Assembly (NCBI GenBank): GCA_024760905.1
Contig: CM045738.1
Coordinates: forward strand, 43,432,297 to 43,496,296
Length of the DNA stretch: 64,000 nt
Reading direction: 5' to 3'
Source: Plotosus lineatus
Taxonomy: Eukaryota; Chordata; Actinopteri; Siluriformes; Plotosidae
The notes beneath the pieces are model-generated. The model saw only the letters and a list, made by a program, of their open reading frames with translations, searched no databases and was not told the origin of the DNA. Both the position numbers and the translations under genes were made by a program. Below are positions 24,227 to 35,106 of this stretch, piece after piece (the stretch's first letter is position 1; each line of letters opens with the position of its first letter).

Positions 24227-24861
24227 CAGTGGTGTCCAATTTTATCCCCAAAGGGCCGGTGTGGGTGCAGACTTTTACTTTAACCAAGCAGCAGATTCAG
24301 TTTTCACCTGTTTCACTGATTTACAAAAAAAAAAAAAAAAAGATTAGCTTTCATCTTGGGATTTTAATTTTGAAGCCAAGTGGCAGCCATCTTGGTGAGA
24401 CCAGTTTATTTTACGATCTCAAAATGTATCCGTAGACAGACTCAAAATCCCTGAAAATCTTCACTGCTGTCAGTCAGAATACCTTAAATTAATATAAATC
24501 TACCAATAATTTCATTGATTTTGCAATTAATTGAAAAAAAATTAAAAACCCCAACTTAAATTTTTTTTTTTTTTGGGGTGGGGTGGGGGGGGGGGTTAAA
24601 ATGAAATGGACACCTAGGATGTTTTTAGGACTTATTTTCATGTTTTCTGTGTTATTTGAGAATAATTTTCCACAGTAAAGTGATCTCACGAAGATAGCAC
24701 CATTCTCGCTTCAGGTTTGGTCACGTGCAAACAACAGGATACACGATCCAATCACTTTCTGAGATCAGTGGTTCACATAGGTGGAAGGTGAGACTTCTGC
24801 TTGGTTGAAGTGAAAATCTGTACCCACAACGTTGCTTTGAAGACAAGGCTGGACATCCTTG
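24227..24861. mobile_element. hAT MITE with large imperfect inverted ends
   Basis: The left end CAGTGGTGTCCAATTTTATC, with 'gggtgcagacttttacttta' and 'aaccaagcag' behind it, is mirrored on the right by 'ctgcttggttgaagtgaaaa' and 'ggctggacatccttg'. Flanks are gtctaaag (24219-24226) and gtccaaag (24862-24869). It carries poly(A) and poly(T)/G-rich runs at 24324 and 24561. Confidence 0.8.
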
Positions 24862-24869
24862 GTCCAAAG

Positions 24870-24925
24870 CAGTTGTGTCCATCCCTGATCCTGGAGATCT
24901 ACCTTCTAAAAGACTTTGTCTCCAA
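24870..24925 (+). mobile_element. hAT-like end fragment adjoining the previous element
   Basis: 'cagttgtgtccatccctgat' and 'cctggagatctacctt' is the left end of another common fish hAT MITE. Its right end is not seen. Confidence 0.45.
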
Positions 24926-26329
24926 CCCTAATCATGGACACCTGACCATCGTACTATTGCCTGAAGAAGTTCTTGAGCTGTTAAAAGAGGTGCGTTAGGT
25001 TCTGGTTTGGAGATGAAACCTGCAGAAAAGTGCAACACTCGGTGCTGAACTCTGGTTGAGATGAAGCAAAAGTTAAATAGGGCAGGCGTAGCCTAATGGT
25101 TAGAGAAGCAGCCTTGGGATTGAAGGGTCACTGGCTCAATTCCCAAAGTGGAGATGTTTTCATAAGCCATGTAATAACAGATTGCTTCTAACAGCTGAAT
25201 AATTATTTTTCTCTGCATCTAACACCCCCACGCCCCAACCCCCCATCAGAGAACTTACATTATGAACAAATTACAAAGAATGCCTTCGGACTTGTTCTTC
25301 ACTTTCGCTGTTTTCCTTCGCAGCTGACAACACTTGTATTTTTATCCCATGTGGGTGGCTGATGTTGAGAAATAAGGAAAGCATGACTTGGTTATGTTTA
25401 GAAGGAGTGCTGCAGAAATTACACTGTAAATGCCATCGTGTAAATTAATCAGCACCTCAGTATAATGAGGGCTTATATTTAATTTTCTGCTGAATACGCA
25501 CATCGAACTTTAGCACTGCATTCCAACCCAGCAGCGCAGTAATGTTCAAATACCCTTCGCAGGGTGCGATTTTAGCAGGGACGGCTTCTCGCTTTCCACC
25601 CATGGGCATTTGTTACATGTTTGGACAGACTGCGTGTTGGTGTTTTGTTTTTTTTTCCCATCTTTTCCCCTGTTGTTAACCACATCAAAGCAGCTTGCTT
25701 TTCCACTAATGTTTGGCTGCATTCATTATGACGGTAGTTCATTACCTTCAGTGAAAAGGCCTTTACAGGTTGTAGAAGCTTTTCAGTGGACAGTGGGTTA
25801 GATGTGTGCATTTACTATATGTCACTTCTGTTTAATTTGAGATAGAAAATCAACTCCATTTTAATGTAGTATTGATTTTTTTTTTTTTTTTTTTTTTGGA
25901 ACTCTGATCTTTTTCTCAATCGAATCCAATTTAAATGGCCATTGCTTGAACATTTTACCCTGAGCCAATTAATATGGCTGGTGGCTCACAAAAACAAATG
26001 AGATATCTGCCGAAAACCTTCTCTTTTTTAAATTTATTTATAGTTCGTGGGCTTTTATTACTCAAAGGTGTAAAAAGGTACTTACTTGATTTTTATTTAC
26101 TCCCCAATCTGTTTTAACCCACCAGAAGCTCCCTCTATATAAAAACATATATTCTGTATAAAACACCTTGAGCTGTAATTTAAATTGGACGTGTACAGAT
26201 ATACACCTGCTTTTACCTTCCTGAAAGAACATCAGCGTGAGAGTACAGTTTACCAATTAATGTACAGGCAAAAGTCCAGGCCTTTTGGCAGAATGTGTGA
26301 TATTGACAAACCTACATTCTATCACGATT
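24926..26329. other. No gene seen
   Basis: T-rich runs at 25877-25898. A short tRNA-like SINE head 'ggcgtagcctaatggttaga' is at 25085. No coding evidence. Confidence 0.45.
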
Positions 26330-27300
26330 GGCATCAAATGCAAATACGTCACAAATCCACCAAGCTTCCTCAAGATCATCACAAATCCACCAGGTTCCCT
26401 CAAAATTATCATGAATTCACCAAATTCCACCAAGATAATCACAAATCCTCCAATTTCCATCAAGATCATCATGAATTTACCAAGTTCCATCAAAATCATC
26501 ATGAATTAACCAAGTTCCATGGAGATCATCATAAATCCATCAAGATCATTACAAATCGAACAAGTTCCTCAAGATCTTCACAAATCCACCAAGTTCCATC
26601 AAAATCATCATGAATCCACCAAGTTCCCTTGAGATCATCATAAATCCAATAAGTTCTATCTAGATCATCATCAATTTACCAAGTTCCCTTAAAATTATCA
26701 GGAATCCATAAAGTTCCATCAAGATATTCACAAATCCAATAAGCTCCTCAAGATCCTCACAAATCCATTAAGTTCCATCAAGATCATCACGAATTTACCA
26801 AGTACCATCAAAATCATCATGAATCACCCTAGTTCCCTCGAGATCATTACAAATCCACCAGGTTTTTCAAGATCTTCACAAATCCACCAAGCTCCATCAA
26901 GATCATGATGAATTTACCAAGTTCCATCAAAATCATGATGAATTCACCAAGTTCCCTGGAGATCATCATAAATCCATCAAGATCATTACAAATCGAACAA
27001 GTTCCTCAAGATCTTCACAAATCCACCAAGTTCCATCAAAATCATCATGAATTCACCAAGTTCCCTGGAGATCATCATAAATCCATCAAGATCATAACAA
27101 ATCAAACAAGTTCCTCAAGATCTTCACGAATCCACCAAGTTCCATCAAGATCATCATGAATTTACCAAGTTCCATCAAAATCATCATGAATCAGCCAAGT
27201 TCCCTGAGATCATCACAAATCTAACAAGTTCCTCAAGATTATCACAAATCCACTATGTTCGTACAAGACCATCATGATTCGATCCCACGACCCCCCCATG
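26330..27300. repeat. Minisatellite array, unit about 30 bp
   Basis: About 30 diverged units of the type 'caagttccatcaagatcatc' plus 'acaaatccac' (or atgaattcac). Because the unit is a multiple of three, long frames with ten-residue periodicity arise (HHEFTKFHQD) but stops interrupt them. A related, less regular region is at 46840-47310, and both share 'ttctatcacgattggcatca' and 'gattcgatcccac' at their ends. Confidence 0.85.
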
Positions 27301-27674
27301 CTCATCACGATTCTCTCAGATCATGGATTTATAGCATTCTCTAATGCCTGGCGGTGGAAAAGTTATGGACTGGAGTTGCCTTGCTGCCTCAGGGACTGGG
27401 CAGCATGGAGTCATTGATTCAACTATGAATTTTGCATCAGTCATGTTGCAAGTGATTCAACAAAATGTGAAACATATAATTTATGTAATGCTAGATTTTG
27501 AGGGCAAGCTTGTTTGTGTGTAACTGTGTGTGTGTGTCACCTTTATATCACCGCTGTATTACGGAGGATAAGTTGTTTTTGTGAAAGGATTGCTTGTTTA
27601 AATATGTTGATGAAAAAAGAGAAAAAAAGAATAAATTTACAAGGCTGTATATAAACATTACCCTTAACATTCCT

Positions 27675-27997
27675 TTCATTCATTTTTGAACCGCTTAATC
27701 CGAATTAGGGTAGACTCTGGCGCACATCTCAGCCAATTCTGGGTGAGGGCAGAGTACACCCTGGACAGCTCATCAGGCCATCGCGGAACAGAAACACGCT
27801 GACGGCTATGCTGCTGCTCTTCACGAAAGTCAGCAATGGTTCTTAGACACCATAGACAGTGAGAGACATGGCCAGCCTTTGATAACCCAGTTAGCGGCAC
27901 TGGGGGGACAGCAGTGACAACCGTTGAGAGAGGGGCTTGAACTCCAAACCTTAGGATCAGTAATCCAGCACCATACCACTGGGCCCCCACTGCCCGC
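27675..27997 (-). mobile_element. SINE-A, L2 end
   Basis: Reverse copy from 'gtgggggccc' head to 'tgaatgaaagg'. No clear duplication. The body is diverged. Confidence 0.75.
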
Positions 27998-28034
27998 CAT
28001 TAACTTTCCATTAATTTATTCAATTATTTATTGA

Positions 28035-28345
28035 ACAACTTAATCCAACTAAACTTGCAAAGAGGCTGGAGCCTATCTCAGCCCGTATCGGGCAAAGACA
28101 CAGTACACCCTGGTTATCTGTATATCACAGACTAAACAGCCACACAATGATACCTACTCAGTCCTAGAGGCAATTTGGAACAGCCAGTTAATGTGCTTGT
28201 CAATGGGCTGAGGAAGGAAACCCACCCAAGCAACAGGAGAACATGACATGCAAACTCACGCAGAAACGCTCACCGTCACCCTGAATCTCGAAGCCAGGAC
28301 CTCGATGTGAAGCAGATGTTCCAGTCGCTACAGCGCCATACCGTA
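28035..28345 (-). mobile_element. SINE-C
   Basis: Reverse copy with 'acaggagaacatgacatgca' (+). The head ends near 'ggtatggcgctgtag'. Diverged. Confidence 0.72.
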
Positions 28346-28365
28346 ACTTCACACGATCACGATCA

Positions 28366-28640
28366 CTAATCCCTTACCCTTCCTGGGTCGTAGGAGCACC
28401 TCATGGTTGAACTGTGCTCCGGTGCCCTCCATCTTGGTTGGTCGTAGGCGAGGGCCTGGGTCTCTGCAAAGCTCTTCCCTGTCCACTCTTCAATGTTGTC
28501 TGCCCACTTCTTTTTCTGTCTGCCTCGTTTCCTCTTCCCTTGGACTATGCCTTGGGAGATCATCTTTGATAGCCCGCTTAGAGCGTGTCACGTCAAAGTA
28601 CCACCTCAATTTCAAGTTACATCTGCCGTAACTTATTGAA
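28366..28640 (-). pseudogene. LINE reverse transcriptase C-terminal fragment
   Basis: The minus strand encodes GKRKRGRQKKKWADNIEEWT and then RWRAPEHSSTM, the typical 'GRQ(K/R)KRW.DNI.EWTG' end of a LINE ORF. It is short, with no 5' part or clear tail, and its clade is uncertain. It differs in family from the RTE copies. Confidence 0.65.
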
Positions 28641-29221
28641 CCAGTGAACTGAATGTTTTGATGCGAACTGACTTGCTATCTCATAAAGTCATTAGAGACC
28701 GAGTGCAAACGAGTGCAAACTACTCAATAATCAGTGGGTTTTGTTTTCAGTTGACATCCCAAGACCCCTGTTCTTCCAAGAGGAACTGAAGGACTCTCAA
28801 CAATCATTGAATTTCACTCAAGTTGCTTCTAATGCGCTGACAATTTGTTGCCTGTGACTGACAGACTAATAAGAAACACTAAAAGTCAGTTTAATTGCCT
28901 CGGTTATATAATCAGCAAAGTACTGAAGATACAGTGGGCTGAACCTCACATGCAAAAATATTATCTAACCAGGTGCAGCACTGCGAGAATATATATTTAA
29001 AAAAAATCTGCTCAATATTTCTCTTAATTAATGGCTAGATACATTTTATATCTTTTCATTAATGTTATCATTTTTAATTCTCCAACTTCAATGCCAAGTC
29101 ATTTATCTTCTTTTGCCAGAAACAAAACAACCTGCCAATCAATACAATAATCTGACTTTTTCGGATTTTTAAAAAATTGGTAAGAGGTGACATACTTGAA
29201 TAATTAATATTTTATCTATAG
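28641..29221. other. No gene seen
   Basis: AT-rich and unique-looking. Confidence 0.5.
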
Positions 29222-29300
29222 AATGTGGCGGTATGGTGGCATCGTGGGTATGAACACCTCACAGTAAGAAATTCCAGGGTTCGAATCCTTGACTTGGACG
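29222..29300 (+). mobile_element. SINE-C, head only
   Basis: 'tggcggtatggtggcatcgt' and 'ccagggttcgaatccttgac'. It stops before the hAT MITE at 29333. Confidence 0.65.
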
Positions 29301-29332
29301 TTTCTGGCCTGTTATACATCATCATATTAAAG

Positions 29333-29882
29333 CTGCGCTTCTCAATTATTTTCTGTGACGCCCCCTCTAGGAAGAAAAAACATTTCACGTTCACCCCCCC
29401 CCTCCCCCACTGCCCCCGCGCAAGACTATAAAAAGTATTACAGTATTTGTCTATAAAATTGTGGTACACCTTTGCATAACATTGTAATCATTGACACGGG
29501 TCGTTGCTCGTTTCGCACCGTAGTCACAGTGAAGCCGAGTGCAACACAGGCTTCGTCATATTTTCTCGTCTTGGTTTTCGGGAGACTTTCTTTTGTCTTA
29601 ATATCACCGTCTCTCTCCACCTCTTTGTTCCTGTTAGAAATTTTTCCATGTTGTTTGTTGAGGGAGTTTTACTGCATTTCCTATTGTTTGCTCGGTGTGA
29701 AAAACCCTGACACCATAGCACAACAATGAGAGCGCCACTGCCAACGACTGTAGTGGATGTGCAATTACACTTAATTCTACTACAGTATGGCAAAACCAGC
29801 ACGTTCCCCAAGGTCATACATTCCCCCTGGCATCACACCACACCCCTCAAGGGGTGCAGCCCCCACTATTTGAGAAGCACTG
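29333..29882 (+). mobile_element. hAT MITE (TTCTCAA family) with perfect duplication
   Basis: The perfect 8-bp duplication tattaaag is at 29325-29332 and 29883-29890. Ends are CTGCGCTTCTCAATTATTTT and the inverse of CAGTGCTTCTCAAATAGTG. A pair of G/C-rich spots with long C runs lies at 29394-29416. Confidence 0.88.
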
Positions 29883-30225
29883 TATTAAAGAGAAATGCTT
29901 TATAAACGCTGTTGTTTTGTCTGTTTATATTTAAATTCATGTTTGTTTGTTTTTGTTTTTTTTTACTCAATGCAGGGGCTTGATTCACTCATGGACAAAA
30001 CAAGACCCTGGTGGAACAGATCAGTACTGAGATTAAGGTTGTATCATTGCTTACGTTTATTGAAATGATACCATGGGAAATACATACTGCATTCAAAGTT
30101 AAAGGCGGTTCAGGAAAATATTACGTACACCACTTATTTTGAAAGGGTGGAGTATTTCAGATTGTCTGATATCTCATCCATAGCATATTTGAATCTCAAC
30201 ACATGAATCAGATGTTCAGTTCAGT

Positions 30226-30895
30226 TCATTTTCTGTAACCGCTTAATCCTAATTAGGGTCACGGGGAGTCCCAGCCGAGTCCGGGCAAGGGCAGAGTACA
30301 CCCTGGACATCTCACTAGGCCATCGCAAGGTGGAAACAAGCTGACGGCTTTGCAGCCTACTCTTGTTGAAAGTCAGCAATGTTCAGTTCATTTTCTGTAA
30401 CTGCTTCATCCTAATTAGGGTCGCAGGGAGGCTGGTGCCCATCCCAGCCAACTCAGCCAGCCAACTCAGGGCGAGGGCAGAGTACACCCTGGACAGCTCA
30501 CCAGGCCATCGCAGGGCGGAAACATGCTGACGGCTTTGCAGCTACTCTTGTCGAATGTCAGCAATGGTTCTTTTACATGCCTCACACCATAGACAGTGAG
30601 AGACATGGCCGGCCTTTGATAACCCAGTTAGCTGCACTGGGGGGGGGGGACAGTGACAACCCTGTGGAGAGTGGGACTTGAACCCCCAACCTTTGGATCA
30701 GCGATCCGGCGCCTTATACCACTAGACCACCACTGCCCTGTGTCAGCAATGTTTTTTTTTTTTTTTAAATGAACCTCCACAATAGACAGTGAGAGACATG
30801 GCCGGCCTTTGATAACCCAGTTAGCTGCACTGGGGAGACAGGGACAACCTTACGGAGAGTGGGACTCAAACCCCCAACCTTAAGATCAGCGATCT
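30226..30895 (-). mobile_element. SINE-A, L2 end (outer copy, split)
   Basis: Reverse copy interrupted by another SINE-A at 30384-30741. Its second part (30742-30895) resumes at 'gtcagcaatgtt', followed by a T run and the head. Confidence 0.85.
30384..30741 (-). mobile_element. SINE-A, L2 end (inner copy)
   Basis: A SINE-A inserted into another SINE-A, with duplication gtcagcaatgtt at 30372-30383 and 30742-30753. The inner copy is closer to the family average and so is younger. 'gccaactca' is doubled at 30446-30467. Confidence 0.88.
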
Positions 30896-31006
30896 TCGCA
30901 TTAGACACCCAGGACCAGAGATGGGCTATAGAATGTACACTCAGATGTCTGAAGAAATGGGAACAGCTGTACCTCTCAGTAATGATTTGGGACCAAACAT
31001 TGCCCC

Positions 31007-31316
31007 AATGGTGGCCTGGTGGTAAAGGTGTTGGCTCACTGATCCCAAGGTTCGGAGTTCAAGTCCCACTCTCTACAGGTTGTCACCCCCCCCCCAGCCC
31101 CCCCCAGTGCAGCTAACTGGGCTATCAAAGTCTGGCCATGTCTCTCACTGTCTATGGTGTGAGGTGTAGAAGAACCATTGCTGACTTTTGACAAGAGTGG
31201 GCTGCGTGGCCGTCAGCGTGTTTCCACCCTGCAATGGCCTGGCGAGCTGTCCATTCTGCCCTCACTTGGAGTCCGCTGGGATGGGAATCAGCCTCCCTGT
31301 GACCTTAAATAAGATG
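31007..31316 (+). mobile_element. SINE-A, L2 end shortened
   Basis: Duplication aacattgcccc / aacactgcccc (30996-31006, 31317-31327). The last part of the L2 end is lost. Confidence 0.82.
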
Positions 31317-31889
31317 AACACTGCCCCTACTTTACTTCTCAAATGTAACCAAACAACCTGTGATCCCTCGATTGCCACATTAGAGCAGATGCTCACAATC
31401 AGCAAGGGCTTTCGCAACAGGAAATTACCATTGTCATTTATCAGGATAATTAATATAATTCTCCACGTACATCAAACCATTACCAGTGTAGTGTATCGGA
31501 AATAAGGGCCCCATTAAAAGCTTGCTTGCGTAACAGTTGTTGCATTCACTCACTCTCACATACATCACTCTGAGAGCTTCCACCTTTTTTAAATAACAAC
31601 TAATACAACCGCTTACTTCTATGGAAATGTAGATATGAATGAGACGGAGACATGACAAAAGCCTCAAATCAATTTTGCTCTTAGACTAATTGGCACATTG
31701 TGATGCAAACTGGTCCCATTCAATGCAGCCGCAGAGCTTGATTATCAGGTTGAGGCACCACGCTGCTTGGATGTACCCTTTTGTCTAAGAACTAGTAAAT
31801 AATAAAAGTTTGCGTGAGCATTTAGGATTCTTCTGTGTTACAGTTTCTATTGTATTCAATATAATTATAAATTACTACAGCATTATCAG

Positions 31890-32163
31890 TAGTGGGGCCG
31901 ATGCTTAGTGGTTATGGGTGCTAGGCTCATGGTGAGGATGTTGTGGATTCAAATCCCCATTAAACCCCCATTGTGCCTCAAGACCTCAGGGCAAGGTTTT
32001 AACCACAAGTGAGCCTCTGTCCACCCAGAAGTATAAATGGGTACGAGTAAAAAATAGTGAGAAGGTAGCCTGAGATGGGACGCTAGTCCTGCTATGAAAA
32101 CCGGGGATAAGCACCGGCTCTGATGAGCCACTACATTTAGTGTGTAAAAGCCCAACAGACATA
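31890..32163 (+). mobile_element. SINE-B
   Basis: 'ggggccgatgcttagtggtt' to 'aagcccaacagacatacctt'. Its TTACC tail received the hAT element at 32172. Confidence 0.78.
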
Positions 32164-32311
32164 CCTTACCTCGGGGGTCTCCAACCTTTTTATCACCGTG
32201 GACCGGTCAACGCGTGACAATTTTACCGTGGACGGGGGGGAGGTGTTATTGTTTATATTGTTTAGATTGTTTATAATGTAAATATAATTTATTTATATAA
32301 AATATTATCAC

Positions 32312-32312
32312 G

Positions 32313-32362
<50 letters not shown>

Positions 32363-32366
32363 TATT

Positions 32367-32418
<52 letters not shown>
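32312..32418. repeat. (TTA)n then (TAA)n, self-complementary
   Basis: TTA repeats followed by TAA repeats form a natural hairpin of about 100 bases inside the hAT element. Confidence 0.88.
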
Positions 32419-32706
32419 TTAAGCACTCCATGAATGTTATTTTTCAACAGCTGAAATAAAGTTGGTTGGGAAGTAAAGCTTGAACTTTTCTTAAAAAAAC
32501 AAACAAACAAAATAAACCCACAGGTGATGGTGCACCAGTTGTGAGAATGAAGGCTCAGGCTCAGTCTCACCCAAAATCCCCACAATTATTTGAAACATGT
32601 CCAACTCGCCTCTGTTCATGTGCCGTCCCCTTGTGGGGGACTTCATTTTAGCGCTCAAATGACCGACATGTAACCGAGAGAATCTGGACATTTTTCAAAA
32701 TAAATG

Positions 32707-32962
32707 TTCAGTTCAGTTCATTTTCTGTAACTGCTTAATCCTAATTAGGGTCGCGGGGAGGCTGGCGCCCATCCCAGCCAACTCAGGGCGAGGGCAGAGT
32801 ACACCCTGGACAGCTCGCCAGGCCATCGCAGGGCGGAAACACGCCGACGGCTCTGCAGCCTACTCTTGTCGAAAGTCATCAATGGTTCTTTTACATGCCT
32901 CACACCATAGACAGTGACAGACATGGCCGGCCTTTGATAACCCAGTTAGCTGCACTGGGGAC
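32707..32962 (-). mobile_element. SINE-A, L2 end, head missing, inside a hAT element
   Basis: Perfect duplication aaaataaatg (32697-32706, 32963-32972). It is 5' truncated at 'ccccagtgcagc'. Confidence 0.9.
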
Positions 32963-33096
32963 AAAATAAATGATTTCTCAAAAATAAAGATCGTTCAGAC
33001 TCAGATGATAAATAAAACAGAAATAATTCATTCTTTCTTCTGCGGACCGGTACCAAGTGAGCTGCGGACCGGTGGTTGGGGACCCCTGCCTTACCT

Positions 33097-33961
33097 TACC
33101 TTACAGTGTTATCAGTGCTCACTGTAGGTTTTATGGTCTCTTAAGTTTCTAACTGTTTAAATGAATATTTGCCTTATTCTGGCTAAAATAATCTTAAACA
33201 AACAGCAACAGGAATGACAATAATGACCTGAAAGACCAAAGCAGAATAAGTTAATAATTTAATAAGTATTTCTGTAAGGCTTCATAGTCTGAAATCAGGT
33301 TATAAGACTATAAGATGAAGCACAAAGACTTTCGTAACAGATGTCAGGGCTGAGTTTTCTTTATAAAGACTGACCCGTAGGTGAGGTCTGTACAGGAGCG
33401 ACCACAGGGCGAAGTTTTTCTTATACTGACCAAGCAAACGAGGTTCCTAAGCAGTTTACATGGCATTTTAAATGGAGGCCGTATTTACTTCAGGCCAATT
33501 CTGAACAAGGAATCTTACTCATATCTTGCGAGGGCGTTGGTAATGTAACAACACCATTGATGATTCACTGGTGAATTAGGTTTGCCAGAGTGGGCAGCAT
33601 GCCCAAGCGCAATCAGAAGTATGATACCTTTCAGCGGCCGTCATGTCACCCACATTGATTTTCTTTGCCTTGTTCTAATTTTCCCATTTAAAGTATATTC
33701 CACGTACTCATTGCTACACAGCTAAGCTCGCTATATGCTAACTATGGTATGCTAACTTGTTTGTGTTTTCAATTCTCCTGGGTTGCCACCCCACACTAAG
33801 CTCCACATCTAGTGTATATATCTTCTCTCCTCTGTGTTCATGACTGTTAGCATTCATATTGGTTTTCCCTCCCATAGAAGCTGCTAAAGCATCATTCCAC
33901 ACCGTGCGGATAGCTAATGCTTAACTTGCAGGACAATAAGCACAAGTCTATATATACATAC
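33097..33961. other. No gene seen
   Basis: Unique-looking, moderately AT-rich sequence between the hAT element and the D-family element. Confidence 0.5.
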
Positions 33962-34966
33962 AGGGATCCCTCACTTTTCATGGTTAATGGGGACCGAGAT
34001 ATTCCCACGACCACCGATTTCCACGAAGTAGGTTCGACCCCCCCCTGACTGACGTATACGTACATGTATATGTGTATATAATATCAATAAATACATATCC
34101 AATGCTATAAATGTTTATAATAACAATTAAACATTCAAAAGTAATGCATAAGATGTAAATAAAATATAAATACACACATGCACATACATTTTTATGTGAG
34201 GTGCACATCTGAGTGTGCGCACGTGTATTTGTGTGTCCACGTGCACCTCACATAAAAGTATAAGTAGTTTTATTGGGAGTTTTGGGTTGTTTGTTGTTGT
34301 TGTTGTTGTTGTTGTTGTTTGTTTGGGGGGCTTTTGTGCATAATTGGCCTTGTTTTTGTGGCATTTTCCTGAACTTTCCCCCATTTCATTTTCATTTTCT
34401 GTAACCGCTTCATCCTAATTAGGGTCGCGGGGAGGCTGGTGCCCATCCCAGCCAACTCAGGGCGAGGGCAGAGTACACCCTGGACAGCTCGCCAGGCCAA
34501 CGCAGGGCGGAAACACACTGACGGCTTTGCAGCCTAGTCTTTTTACGAAAGTCAGCAATGGTTCTTTTACATGCCTCACACCATAGACAGTGAGAGAGAC
34601 ATGACCGGCCTTTGATAACCCAGTTAGCTGCACTGGACTTCCCCCTATTCTTCCTTAATTTCCTTATTTTTTTAATTCGCTCAATATTAAAAAAAAAAAA
34701 AAAAAACGCGATGCACTGAAGCCTCATGAATTGAAGCGCAGAGTAGCGAGGTCTTCAATGTAGTTTTCTTGGGTTGTTTTTTTTTTTGTTTGTTTGGGGT
34801 TTTTTTTTTACATAATTGGCCTTGTTTTGCAGCATTTCCCTTAACTTTTTCCCTATTTTTCCTTAATTTCTTTACTTTTTTATTTTTCAATTAATATTTT
34901 TGAAAAACCCGCGATGCACTGAAGCCGCAGAAACTGAAGCACGAGGTAGTGAGGGATCACAGTATA
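33962..34966. mobile_element. D-family non-autonomous element with duplicated right half
   Basis: It runs from CAGGGATCCCTCACTTTTCA to the inverse of CTGTGATCCCTCACTACCTC. 'gcataattggccttgtttt' followed by 'gcgatgcactgaagcc' occurs twice (34330-34730 and 34800-34926), so the right half is tandemly duplicated. A SINE-A (L2) sits in the first half. No protein is encoded. Ends resemble pogo-type elements. Confidence 0.72.
34388..34634 (-). mobile_element. SINE-A, L2 end, head missing, inside a D element
   Basis: 5' truncated at 'ccagtgcagctaac'. An approximate duplication 'actttcccccattt' / 'acttccccctatt' is seen on both sides. Confidence 0.8.
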
Positions 34967-35106
34967 TACTAGTATATATATATAATGCAGCCATGAGGTG
35001 GGGGGGGCACTAACCAGTGTCTCTCCCCCTCATGCCGGTCCCAAGCCCGGAGAAATGCAGAGGGTTGTGTCAGGAAGGGCATCCGACGTAAAACCAATGC
35101 CAATTA

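Larger units (their letters stand above)
32172..33088. mobile_element. hAT element inserted in a SINE-B tail, with microsatellite and nested SINE
   Basis: The left end is CGGGGGTCTCCAACC and the right end is the inverse of CAGGGGTCCCCAACC, each followed by '..accggtc'. The 8-bp ccttacct flanks it (32164-32171, 33089-33096); the host is a TTACC-repeat tail, so the exact duplication is ambiguous. It contains a TTA/TAA run (32312-32418) and an L2-tailed SINE-A. Confidence 0.82.

Noticed and set aside
26185..27159. His/Lys/Thr-rich frames with a ten-residue period
   Set aside because: They follow from the 30-bp tandem repeat; stops occur and there is no start or splice context.
26330..27300. Regular 30-bp repeats as a CRISPR-like array
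   Set aside because: Units are contiguous and diverged, with no constant repeat plus unique spacer pattern, and the genome is a vertebrate.
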